Below, piece after piece: positions 43,859 to 54,404 of a DNA stretch of 64,000 nt (position 1 is the first letter of the stretch; each line of letters starts with the position of its first letter). The stretch covers positions 682,001-746,000 of the forward strand of contig NZ_CP017917.1 in the NCBI RefSeq assembly GCF_002119525.1. Direction: 5' to 3'. The notes under the pieces were generated by a model. It did not search any database, had not been told where the DNA came from, and was given only the letters and a program-made list of their open reading frames with translations. The DNA comes from Vibrio syngnathi (lineage in GTDB: Bacteria > Pseudomonadota > Gammaproteobacteria > Enterobacterales > Vibrionaceae). The position numbers were made by a program, and so were the translations under genes.

Positions 43859-46411
43859 ATGAGCAAGATGAAGCTAGTCGTAATCGGTAACGGGATGGTC
43901 GGTCATCGCTATATCGAAGATTTAGTCGAGAAGACAGATGTTGCAAACATGGACATCACGGTGTTCTGTGAAGAACCACGTGTTGCGTATGACCGTGTGC
44001 ACCTTTCTTCTTACTTTTCACACCACACTGCAGATGAACTTTCTTTAGTAAAAGAAGGCTTCTACGAGAAACACGGCATCAACATGCTGATCGGTGAACG
44101 TGCTATCAACGTTAACCGTGAAAAGAAAACAGTTTACTCAAGCACGGGTCGCGAAATTCAATACGACAAACTTGTTCTTGCTACTGGTCTTTCCCGTTTG
44201 TTCCGCCAATCAAAGGCCACGAAGGTAAAGACTGTTTTGTTTACCGCACAATCGAAGATTTGAAAGCGATTGAAGCAACTGCTAAGAATTCTAAATCTGG
44301 TGTTGTAGTCGGTGGTGGTTTACTTGGTCTTGAAGCGGCTGGTGCATTGAAAGCATTAGGTGTGACGACTCACGTTGTAGAGTTTGCTCCCAAGCTTATG
44401 GCAGAGCAGCTTGATCTTGCTGGTAATCAACTTCGTCAAAAAATCGAACGTATGGGCGTAAACGTTCATACAAGTAAGAACACGCTTGAAATTGCTCCTG
44501 AAGGCACTGAAGCTCGTAACGTAATGCGTTTTGCAGACGGTACAGAGCTAGAAACTGATTTCATCGTATTCTCTGCTGGTATTCGCCCACAAGACAAACT
44601 TGCTCGTCAAATGGGCCTAGGTATTGCGCCTCGCGGTGGTATCGAGATTAACGATCACTGTCAAACGACAGACAAAGATATCTACGCTATCGGTGAGTGT
44701 GCATCTTGGAACCAAACGTTCTATGGTCTAGTGGCTCCTGGTTACAAAATGGCGACCGTTGCGGTTGACCACGTTGTTGGTAACGAAAGCACATTTGAAG
44801 GTGCAGACATGTCTGCGAAGCTTAAGCTTCTTGGCGTGAAAGTAGGTTCTATCGGTGATGCTAACGGCCGCACTCCAGGTTGTAAGAGCTACGTTTACCA
44901 AAACGAAGAACAAGAAATTTACAAGCGACTAATCGTTTCTGAAGACAACAAGAAGCTGCTTGGCGCGGTAATGGTCGGTGATACGTCTGACTATGGTGAT
45001 CTTCTTCAGTTAATGCTGAATGAAATCGACCTGCCAGAGCATCCAGATGCATTGATTCTTCCTGCTCACGCGGGTGCTGAAAAGCCAACACTTGGCGCTG
45101 ACTCATTACCGGAAACTGCCGTTATCTGTTCTTGTTTCGACGTAACCAAAGGCAAGATCGCTCAAGCGGTCGCTGAAGGTCACCATACCATTGGTGATAT
45201 CAAAGCAGTCACTGGCGCAGGTACAGGTTGTGGTGGTTGTATTCCACTTGTAACTTCTGTGCTAAACGCTGAACTTGCAAAAGCGGGTGTAGAAGTGAAG
45301 AACGACGTATGTGAGCACTTTGCTTACTCTCGCCAAGAGCTTTTCCACTTGATTCGTATCGAAGAAATCAAAACATTCGATGAGTTACTAGAGAAATACG
45401 GTAAAGGCTACGGCTGTGAAGTATGTAAGCCTCTAGCGGGTTCTATTCTTGCTTCTTGCTGGGGTGAGCACATCCTTAAGCCTGAGCTAGTGAAACTGCA
45501 TGACCAACGATAACTTCCTAGGTAACATCCAAAAAGACGGTACTTACTCTGTTATCCCTCGTATGGCAGGTGGTGAAGTAACGCCTCAAGCACTAAGCGT
45601 TCTGGCGGATGTAGCGGCTGAATACAACCTGTACACCAAGATCACAGGTGCACAGCGTATCGGTCTATTCGGTGCTCAAAAAGATGACTTACCAGCAATC
45701 TGGAAGAAGTTAGTTGCTGCGGGCTACGAAACAGGTCAAGCGTACGCGAAGGCGCTACGTATGGCTAAGACATGTGTCGGTTCAACTTGGTGTCGTTACG
45801 GCGTTCAAGATTCAGTTGGCCTAGGTGTGATGATCGAGAACCGTTACAAAGGCATCCGTACTCCTCATAAGATGAAGTTTGGTGTGTCTGGCTGTACTCG
45901 TGAGTGTGCTGAAGCTCAAGGTAAAGATTTAGGTATTATCGCGACTGACGCAGGTTGGAACATGTACGTATGTGGTAACGGTGGTATGAAACCTCGTCAC
46001 GCAGACTTACTGGCAAGCGACCTAGACCAAGAAACGCTGATCAAATACATCGACCGTTTCATGATGTTCTACATCCGCACGGCTGCGCCACTACAACGTA
46101 CTTCGGTATGGATGGACAACCTAGAAGGCGGTGTCGATTACCTACGTGAAGTGATTGTAGACAACAAGCTTGGCATCAATGACCAACTTGAAGCGGACGT
46201 AGCTGGCCTTGTGGGTAACTTTGCTTGTGAGTGGACTGACACTATCAACGACGAAGCTCAACTTAAGCGCTTCTCACACTTCATCAATGCTGATGACCGT
46301 GATGAAAACGTTGTGTTTGTTGACGATGGCCGTGAACAACACCGCCCAGCAACATTCACAGAAAAACACCCAGAAGCGAAGGGCGACATCCTTCACGTTG
46401 AACTGGTTTAA
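43859..46411 (+). pseudogene. nirB: nirB, second copy, broken by indels
   Basis: Loss of one base near 44187, of three bases (one Gly codon) near 44423 and of two bases near 45503 splits the gene into three frames (43859-44263, 44260-45513, 45500-46411). Otherwise identical to the intact gene at 13548. Confidence 0.93.
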
Positions 46412-46426
46412 TTGGGAGACGACATC

Positions 46427-46749
46427 ATGGCATTTACCAAAGTTTGTAAGATCGAAGACATTATTCCAGGTACCGGTGTTTGTGCGTTGGTTGGTGGTGA
46501 GCAAGTTGCTATTTTCCGCCCAACTAAAGCCGAAGAAGTGTTCGCTATTAGTAACACTGACCCGTTTTTTCAATCAAACGTTTTATCTCGCGGTTTAACG
46601 GTTGAGCACAAAGGTGAGCTTTGGGGGCAAGCCCACTTAAGAAGCAACGCTTTAACCTAGCAACAGGTGTGTGCATGGAAGACGAGAGCTTCAGTGTAAA
46701 AGCGTATAAAGCTCGCGTTACTAAAGGTGCTGTAGAAGTTTCAGCTTAA
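46427..46749 (+). pseudogene. nirD: nirD, second copy, frameshifted
   Basis: GGGTGGC of the first copy reads GGGGGC here (near 46625), shifting the last third of the protein. Confidence 0.9.
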
Positions 46750-46872
46750 CGGTTTGCTTAAAAAGATCTGATAGATCAAGGGTTCTAGTTATCGACATTG
46801 CCTTAATTCGGCAACTAGAACCTTTTCCTATCCGATTTCAACTTTTAATTTTAACTTTTTAAGGACAATCTT

Positions 46873-47687
46873 ATGTCTACTGATTTTAAACCAGCAGAAT
46901 TCGTTCAAACGATGATCGATGTAGGTGAAGCGAAAACCAAAACGGGTACTCGTGATCTTCTGATTCGAAGCACTATGGCTGGTATCATCCTTTCTCTTGC
47001 TGTTGTTGTGGCTATCACTACTATTGTGCAAACAGGTATCGGTATTGTTGGTGCACTTGTGTTCCCTGTGGGCTTCGTCATTTTGAGTGTGATGGGTTAC
47101 GACCTAGTAACGGGTGTATTTGGTCTTGCTCCGCTTGCGAAATTCGATAACCGCCCAGGCATTACTTGGGGTCGTATCCTACGTGTTGGGGTCTTGTTGG
47201 TCTTGGTAACCTTATCGGTTCTTTAATTGTTGCAGTGTTAGTCGCAATTTCACTTACAGGTAACTTCTCTTTAGAACCAAACGCTGTTGCTCAAAAGTTC
47301 ATTGCTGTTTCTACAGGTCGTAGCCTAGGGTTTGAAAACATGGGCATGGACGGCTGGATCACATGTTTCGTGCGCGGCATCTTCTGTAACCTAATGGTTT
47401 GTCTAGGTGTGATTGGTAACATGACAGCACGTACAGTCTCTGGCCGTGTCGCAATGATGTGGTTCCCAATCTTCATCTTCTTCGCACTTGTATTTGAGCA
47501 CACAGTGGTAAACATGTTCCTATTCCCACTGGGTATGATTCTTGGCGCTGACTTCGGTATCGCGACATGGTTGAACTTCAACCTTATCCCAACAATCTTA
47601 GGTAACATCGTTGGTGGCCTACTGTTAACGTGTGTTCCTCTATACCTGACTCATGCTAAAACAGCTCCTTCTCTAGGCGCGAAGTAA
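46873..47687 (+). pseudogene. nirC: nirC, second copy, frameshifted
   Basis: One T lost near 47184 (CGTTGTTGGG to CGTGTTGGG) divides the channel into two frames, 46873-47226 and 47166-47687. Confidence 0.9.
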
Positions 47688-47716
47688 TACGGTAAACGTA
47701 AGTTAGTATGAGATTG

Positions 47717-47747
47717 AAAGCCCCAACAACGTGTTTGGGGCTTTTTT
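47717..47747 (+). terminator. Terminator after nirC, second copy
   Basis: Same hairpin and T run as at 17414. Confidence 0.88.
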
Positions 47748-48019
47748 AGTTTGAAAGCTGTCAGTGTATTCTCGGGCAGACAAACTCTTAGCTATCACAA
47801 ACTCTTAGTTATCATAGATGGGTTGTTTGTTATTGAGCAAAGCATCCGCAATAGATTGTTTTGTTATAATTATTTCTATCTTCGTTAGTATTTAGACTGA
47901 ATATTTATTTCAACACCTGATAGTCTAAGAGGTAAGGATTTTGATAAGTCATATGAATACAGTGACTTATCACATAGATTGAAGCTTGAGATAAAACAAG
48001 CAAACCTTCGGAGCGCAGA
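47748..48019. other. Upstream region of cobA, second copy
   Basis: Same as 17445-17717, with one T lost between the two arms of the 10-bp inverted repeat (near 47952); the arms are unchanged. Confidence 0.6.
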
Positions 48020-48796
48020 ATGTCAGAAGTATCGTCATCGAATGTTAAAGAAGTAAGCAATGGATTTGTTTCATTGGTAGGTGCAGGTCCGGGCGACCCA
48101 GACCTACTTACACTAAAAGCCGCACGAGTGATTCAACAAGCAGACGTGTTGGTTTATGACCGCTTGGTATCAAAAGATATTTTGGCGATGGCTAACCCAG
48201 AAGCAGAAATGCTGTATGTGGGTAAAAAGCTTGATCATCATTGCGTACCACAAGATCAGATCAACCAACTGTTGGTGATCAAAGCACAAGAAAACAAGCA
48301 CGTTGTGCGTCTAAAAGGTGGTGACTCGTTTATCTTTGGCCGTGGTGGCGAAGAGTGCGAAACGTTGGCCGAGAATGACGTGAGATTTGAAGTGATTCCA
48401 GGCATCACAGCAGCTGCAGCGCAACTGCTTATGCGGGCATTCCGTTGACGCACCGTGATCACGCGCAAAGCGTGCAGTTTATTACAGGTCACTTGAAGAA
48501 AGATGGCGAAGATATTGACTGGCGTTCTCTTGCTCAACACAATCACACGATCGTGTTTTACATGGGCTTGAAAGAGAGTCCGAATATTCAAAAGAATTTA
48601 CTCGATAACGGTATGCGAGAAGACATGCCTGTTGCGATTATCGAAAACGGCACTCGCCAAGATCAGAAAGTGTTTCGAGGTGGGTTGCGTGACCTAGCTG
48701 ACCTTGCTAGCGCTGCCAAAAGCCCGGCATTTATTGTGGTTGGAAGTGTTGCTCAGCTTCATGAAAAAACTGGCTTGGTTTAACAAGCAAGCATAA
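48020..48796 (+). pseudogene. cobA: cobA, second copy, frameshifted twice
   Basis: One G lost near 48420 and one A gained near 48771, plus a G-to-T change near 48731. The gene at 17718 is the intact version. Confidence 0.9.
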
Positions 48797-48885
48797 TCGA
48801 TTGATGATCAAGCTTAGCTTGTTAGCTTGGTTGATCGTTGATCGTTGATGCTTGATGGTTAACCAAAGGCTTAGCTGACTAAGAA

Positions 48886-49482
48886 TCAAATACTGCAGCG
48901 GCTACTCTGTCGCTGCATTTCTTGTTGGGCCATGGGCATTTCGTCAATAATATTGGTGATTAAACGCCAATCGGTTTTACCACTCCACCTGTGTTTCTCT
49001 TTCCCGTCTTTACCAATCAACACGGCAGTGTGTGAACCTTTGGGTATTCCATAACTGTTAGTCACTGCATCCAAATTAAACTCTTCAACTAACCATGCAG
49101 GCACGGTGTAGCCGCTTTCGGCGATGACCATGATAACAACGTCTCGTTCGTCCAATTGACAATTGTTAATCAAGACTTCATTGAGAAACTCTTTTACGAT
49201 CGAATCTTCTGTTGGTGCGAAATAAATGACACTGCGGTGAGGCAGCGCTTTCGAATGAGAGTAGGCTGGGTAGGCGTGTAACGGGTTGACTGACAGAATC
49301 ATAAACATAACCGTGCTTGTTATTAGAGCGTTCAGTGGTTTGGAAATTGCGTTTTTTATCGTTGACTTAATTATCGCTGACTTAGTTATGGCAGCGTTAG
49401 TTATCGCCGCGCAGCAACGTGTCAATACTGAGTCAAAGGTGTCGCTGCCAAGGCATGATCTGATAATTTGTTGGTACTGCAT
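48886..49482 (-). CDS. DUF4174 domain protein, second copy
   Basis: Intact, 198 residues, one amino-acid difference from the first copy (MRQQ becomes MAQQ because GCGC reads GGCC near 48928). Confidence 0.7.
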   Translation of the reverse strand: MQYQQIIRSCLGSDTFDSVLTRCCAAITNAAITKSAIIKSTIKNAISKPLNALITSTVMFMILSVNPLHAYPAYSHSKALPHRSVIYFAPTEDSIVKEFLNEVLINNCQLDERDVVIMVIAESGYTVPAWLVEEFNLDAVTNSYGIPKGSHTAVLIGKDGKEKHRWSGKTDWRLITNIIDEMPMAQQEMQRQSSRCSI

Positions 49483-49522
49483 GTTCCACCTTCCTTGATA
49501 AACTCAGACAAGATCATAAGTT

Positions 49523-49622
49523 AATGACAACTACTTTAAGTTAACAATAGCTACGTTCAGCCAATAATAACTACGTTCAGCCAATAATAACTACGCTAAG
49601 CCAATAACAACTACGTTAAGCA
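49523..49622. repeat. Five tandem 20-bp repeats, second copy
   Basis: Identical to the array at 19221-19320, with the same unit number. Confidence 0.9.
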
Positions 49623-49713
49623 TAGCTAATGAGTTCATTTTTATTAAAGAAAGCGACTCGCATTTTAGAAGTGAATAGAATAGGGTATACGGAAAATCTA
49701 AAGGTATGAATTT

Positions 49714-50188
49714 ATGGAAAACATAGCAATTTTGGTCGACGTTCAGAACGTTTACTATACAACACGCGATAAATACCGTTCTAACTTCGACTATAACCAG
49801 TTTTGGTATGTTGCCACGGAAGGACGTAACGTTGTCGAAGCCAATGCTTACGCAATCTCAAGCCAAGATCCTAAACAGCGCCAATTCCACCATATCCTTC
49901 GTGGTGTTGGTTTTAATGTGAAGCTAAAACCGTTTATTCAGCGTCGTGATGGTAGCGCCAAAGGGGATTGGGGATGTCGGTATCGCGTTAGATGCGATAG
50001 AGCTTGCTGAGACGGTTGATACGATTGTTTTGGTATCAGGAGACGGTGATTTTGAAATCTTGGTAGAGCGAATCAAAGAGCGCTTTGGAAAACCTGTTGA
50101 AGTGTATGGCGTTCCTGGGTTAACAGCTCAAAATCTTATCGATTCTGCCTCAAAATTTGTACCGATTGAAAAAGATTTCCTTCTATAG
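49714..50188 (+). pseudogene. NYN-domain gene, second copy, frameshifted
   Basis: One G gained near 49970 (GATTGGGATG to GATTGGGGATG) breaks the frame before the second acidic motif. This is the last indel before the clean part of the second copy. Confidence 0.88.
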
Positions 50189-50268
50189 ATAAAATCTCGC
50201 ACTTTATAATTGAAATCAATAATAACGATAATTAGAATGCAAACAGTTCTTATTTATCGGTGTGTGAA

Positions 50269-50934
50269 ATGTCACGTGTTTTAGTTGTTGATGATGATAT
50301 TCAGTTGTGTGAACTACTGGGTGAAGTATTGGAAAATGAGGGGTATCACGTTGATACCGTTCATTGCGGTGAATCCGCTCTAGAGTTTATTCAATCGAAT
50401 CCTGTTGATTTGGTTTTACTCGATGTGATGCTCCCCAATTTAAGTGGTTTTCAAGTCGCAAGACGTATTTGTCAGCGTTTTGCTACTCCTATCCTTATGC
50501 TAACCGCGCTTAATGACGATGCCTCTATGCTAGATGGCTATCAAGCGGGTGCAGATCAGTACATCGCTAAGCCTTTCAATGTACCTGAACTCCTAACTCG
50601 AATTAAGGTGATCTTGCGACGAGTTGGGTTTGAGCGCCAAAGACAGTCAATGGCTTCATCAAATCAAGGCTTGTGCGAGCAACTTACCCGTTTACCTTTA
50701 ACGGGCACTGAAAAAGAGCTGCTTGATTATTTGATCAAAAATGATGGCATCGTTGTTTCAAAATCTGACTTACAAGTACATGTGTTGAAAAAAGAGCTTT
50801 GCCCCTTCGATCGTAATTTAGATATGCATATCAGCAATATACGTCGAAAATTGGTGCAGGCTGGCTTATCAAAGCAACATATTAAAACTGTGCGTGGTCA
50901 AGGCTACAGCTACCTAGAGTCGGTAGGAGTATGA
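50269..50934 (+). CDS. OmpR/PhoB-family response regulator, second copy
   Basis: Identical protein to 19966-20631. Confidence 0.92.
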   Translation: MSRVLVVDDDIQLCELLGEVLENEGYHVDTVHCGESALEFIQSNPVDLVLLDVMLPNLSGFQVARRICQRFATPILMLTALNDDASMLDGYQAGADQYIAKPFNVPELLTRIKVILRRVGFERQRQSMASSNQGLCEQLTRLPLTGTEKELLDYLIKNDGIVVSKSDLQVHVLKKELCPFDRNLDMHISNIRRKLVQAGLSKQHIKTVRGQGYSYLESVGV

Positions 50935-52316
50935 GTGCCAGGTTGTTACGGTGTCCTGATTTCGTTATCAAGCGTAAGGATGGCTTAACGTTTCAGCTGT
51001 TCAGTTGCCTGACCGTGATCTTAGTCAGCATACTCATCCTTCAAGGTGTTGCAGAAAGAGCGCTGATGAAAGCCTTATTGAAGGTTCCTGAGTCCGTAAA
51101 AGCTGAAATGTTGGATTTGGCTTATCAAGCTAATGTATTGATCGAAGAAGGGGACATGGATGAGCTTGCCGACTGGGGCAATGCCCAACATTATTATTTA
51201 TTCATTATCGATGAAAACAACCGACCGATTACCCACCGACACATGCATCCGCATTTCGAATTTAAGTTGCAGTACCTGCGTACATTAGATCATCAACTCA
51301 GTGATCGTGTGAGTAAGCCTATCTTCGGCTTGCCACTTGATAACGGCAATACCCTCGTAATTCAACTACCAGGCCAGTTTCATCCAGCAAAGTCCTTTGC
51401 ACCGTATTCCTATGCGCTGAAAGCTGTGATTGCTTTGATCGTTTTATCGCTGTTTTCCATTATTATGGCGAAAAGCCTGCAGCAGCCACTCGATCGTTTA
51501 AGGGAGGCCAGTCGAAGGCTCGCACAAGGGGACTTTTCAGTGAGTGTGGTGTCTGAATTGGATTCAACTACACGTGAATTCAATGAGCTTGCCAATGATT
51601 TTGACCATATGACCTTTGAGATTAAGTCTCTGGCTGAAAAGCAGCGTCGTTTGATTCGTGATGTCTCACATGAGCTACGAACACCGTTAGCAAGGCAGAA
51701 TCTCGCACTGCATTTATTACGCAGCAAAGTCGATGAAAAAAGTATGGGTTTACTCGAACGAATGGAAAGCGAAACGGAAGAGATGAATAAGCTGGTGGGT
51801 GAAATTCTTGAATTCAGCCGCCTAGAAACCTCTCGTTATGATTCTAAGTTAACTCCAATGCATTTAGAGCATTATTGCTCGATGCTGATTGCGCAGTTAC
51901 AAAACGACTTAAAGCCTAATCAAACTCTGATTTGTGATTTGGAAATCGCGACATCAATGGTCAATGTTGATGAGAGACTACTCTTAAGAGTGATAAGCAA
52001 CATTATTGGAAATGCGATTAAATACGCAGGGGACGATGCGAATATTGTCGTTAAGACCTACGGGCAGGTCAGTGATATACGTTATAGTGTCATTTCTGTG
52101 GAGGATGATGGTGAAGGGATTCCAGAGAACAAGCTTGCCGATATTTTTGATCCGTTTACTCGCATCGAGTCAGCTCGAGATAAACAATCTGGTGGTTACG
52201 GTCTTGGGCTCGCGATCGTCAAGGAAGCCATGGGAGTGATGAATGGGCATGTTACCGCTGAGAACAGAGAAGGTGGGGGGCTGAGAGTGAATCTTATGTT
52301 TCCAATCGTAGGTTAG
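50931..52316 (+). CDS. Two-component sensor histidine kinase, second copy
   Basis: Identical protein to 20628-22013, with the same 4-base overlap with the regulator. Confidence 0.92.
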   Translation: MSARLLRCPDFVIKRKDGLTFQLFSCLTVILVSILILQGVAERALMKALLKVPESVKAEMLDLAYQANVLIEEGDMDELADWGNAQHYYLFIIDENNRPITHRHMHPHFEFKLQYLRTLDHQLSDRVSKPIFGLPLDNGNTLVIQLPGQFHPAKSFAPYSYALKAVIALIVLSLFSIIMAKSLQQPLDRLREASRRLAQGDFSVSVVSELDSTTREFNELANDFDHMTFEIKSLAEKQRRLIRDVSHELRTPLARQNLALHLLRSKVDEKSMGLLERMESETEEMNKLVGEILEFSRLETSRYDSKLTPMHLEHYCSMLIAQLQNDLKPNQTLICDLEIATSMVNVDERLLLRVISNIIGNAIKYAGDDANIVVKTYGQVSDIRYSVISVEDDGEGIPENKLADIFDPFTRIESARDKQSGGYGLGLAIVKEAMGVMNGHVTAENREGGGLRVNLMFPIVG

Positions 52317-52426
52317 CTTCCTGCTGTTATCTGTCGTGCTCCATATATAACTATGACTGAAAGCGTGCTGAGAAACATTGCTGAGAAATATAGCTAAGTA
52401 ATATAGGTTAAAAACATAGCCCAATA

Positions 52427-52458
52427 AAAAACGCCACTGCATCAGCAGTGGCGTTTTT
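52427..52458. terminator. Bidirectional terminator, second copy
   Basis: Same GC-rich stem with poly-A and poly-T flanks as at 22124. Confidence 0.88.
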
Positions 52459-52540
52459 GTTTTTGCGCTTTGCATTATCAGCTAAGGCACAGCCATTAAT
52501 TGCGCCTTGGCTTGAAAGTAAGAGCACCAGAGAAGCTAGA

Positions 52541-53845
52541 TTATGCCTGTTGGCGTGCTAGCTTTACTTCTTCTTCTTTCTCACCGGCTGCTGGGTCATT
52601 GAAGCGAGCTTCGTCAAAAGAACCTTCAGACTTCGCCACAATGATAGTTACGGCGCTATCACCTGTGATGTTTACTGCGGTACGAATCATATCAAGAAGA
52701 CGGTCAACACCCATGATTAGAGCGATACCTTCAAGCGGTAGACCAACTTGGTTCAATACCATTGCTAGCATAACAAGACCAACACCAGGAACACCTGCAG
52801 TACCAACAGACGCCAATGTCGCTGTTAGGATAACCATCAAGTAGTCACCCATAGTAAGGTCAATGTTGTAGGCTTGGGCGATAAACGCCGTTGCAACTCC
52901 CTGCATGATAGCAGTACCGTCCATGTTGACAGTTGCGCCTAGTGGAACTGTGAACGAAGCGACTTTGTTGTCTACGCCCATGCGGTTTTTAGCCGTTTCC
53001 ATTGTCACTGGAATCGTTGCGTTTGAAGATGCAGTTGAGAATGCAAACATGATTGCATCTTCCATCTTACGTAGGAACGTAATTGGGCTAAGGCCAGTGA
53101 ATCCTTTAAGCATCGCACTGTAAGTTACCAAACCGTGTAACAGCAGGGTACCAGCAAGCACTAAGAAGTATTCTGCAAGGTTCCAGATAGCGCCCAAGCC
53201 AAGGCCTGAGAACAGTTTAGCCATCAAGAAGAACACGCCGTAAGGAGCAAGGTTCATCAGCAGCGCAACCAGCTTCATGATTACTTCGTTCAAATCAGAG
53301 AAAACCGCAGCGATACGCTCACCGGGTTTACCTGCAGCACTGATCGCGATACCAAACAATACTGCAAATACGATAACTTGTAGCGTTTTGCCCTCAGCCA
53401 TCGCCTGAATAGGGTTGGTCGGGAACATATCGATGATGACTTGTCCCAAAGAAGGGGCATCCGCTGATTTGAAAGAACTCGCCGCCGTAAGATCCGCACC
53501 AGCCCCTGGTTGGAACAGGTTACCGATAGTCAGTGCTAGAGTGATAGCAACGGCTGTAGTACCGATATAAAGTGCAAGCGTTTTGCCCCCCATACGGCCA
53601 AGAGTTGATAAGTCTTTAAGAGAGCTTGTGCCGCACACCAGTGAAACGAAGACGAGTGGCACAACAAGCATTTTTAAACTGGCGACAAAGATCTGTCCGC
53701 CTACTTCAAAGAGTCCGTTAACGATGTAGTTGTTAACAAATCCGCTGTCTGCAAAAAGGGATTGAATGGCAAATCCCGTGAATATACCTACGACCATACC
53801 GAGGATTACTCGGCCAGTCAGAGACATAGGTTTCTTGGTATTCAT
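52541..53845 (-). CDS. Dicarboxylate/amino acid:cation symporter, second copy
   Basis: Identical 434-residue protein to 22238-23542. Confidence 0.93.
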   Translation of the reverse strand: MNTKKPMSLTGRVILGMVVGIFTGFAIQSLFADSGFVNNYIVNGLFEVGGQIFVASLKMLVVPLVFVSLVCGTSSLKDLSTLGRMGGKTLALYIGTTAVAITLALTIGNLFQPGAGADLTAASSFKSADAPSLGQVIIDMFPTNPIQAMAEGKTLQVIVFAVLFGIAISAAGKPGERIAAVFSDLNEVIMKLVALLMNLAPYGVFFLMAKLFSGLGLGAIWNLAEYFLVLAGTLLLHGLVTYSAMLKGFTGLSPITFLRKMEDAIMFAFSTASSNATIPVTMETAKNRMGVDNKVASFTVPLGATVNMDGTAIMQGVATAFIAQAYNIDLTMGDYLMVILTATLASVGTAGVPGVGLVMLAMVLNQVGLPLEGIALIMGVDRLLDMIRTAVNITGDSAVTIIVAKSEGSFDEARFNDPAAGEKEEEVKLARQQA

Positions 53846-54404
53846 TTAGAACACTCCTTATTATTTATAACTTTGATACCTTTCCAAAGTGAGCAGGAGA
53901 TTAGCAGTCGGTTGATTAAATCAAAAAACAAAAAATGAATTTGGGATTACAGATGTGATCATAATCACTGATAATTGTTCAAATAAAACAAAATAAAACA
54001 AAACAATTCACCAATTATTTACATCTATCGAGTGTTTTATACAAAAATCCGTCATTCATAAGGTATTAAATAAGATAAGAAGATTTTGTTATAGATGTCT
54101 GCTCATTACATTGATTGTGCAAATGGCGGTGTTTCAAAAAATTTGGCGCAGAGAACCGATTTTTAATTCAAGTGCTCGTTAAATAACTGTATTGAATTGG
54201 TTTCTTTTAACTGCAGGTTAACGACTCGTCAGTTCGTCTTTACAAAACTTTACGAATGCAAAGAATGTAAATTTAATGCAAATAGTAATAGTTATCACTT
54301 ATATTCCCACTCGAAATAATTCAGTGGTACCGGAAACGGTCTAACGGACACATCGAATAAATAACAAAGTGTTCGTCTAAAAGAATAAAAGTGGAGAAAA
54401 GGAC
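53846..54404. other. Divergent symporter/receptor regulatory region, second copy
   Basis: Same as 23543-24101; CRP-like site at 53954-53969 and Fur-like site at 54278-54296. Confidence 0.7.

Larger units (their letters stand above)
31606..49971. other. Frameshift-rich, probably low-accuracy sequence segment
   Basis: Comparison of the two repeat copies shows about 5 indels in 31.6-33.7 kb and about 15 indel events in 40.5-50.0 kb, mostly single-base losses, always on the side within this interval that breaks a frame. The unique genes between (33.7-40.1 kb) are broken by the same kind of indels. Outside the interval the genes read cleanly. Confidence 0.85.

Noticed and set aside
43859..46411. 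True pseudogenisation of the second nirBDC-cobA copy
   Set aside because: Indels of the same type affect every long gene in a defined 18 kb block, including unique genes, so sequence error explains them better than loss of function.
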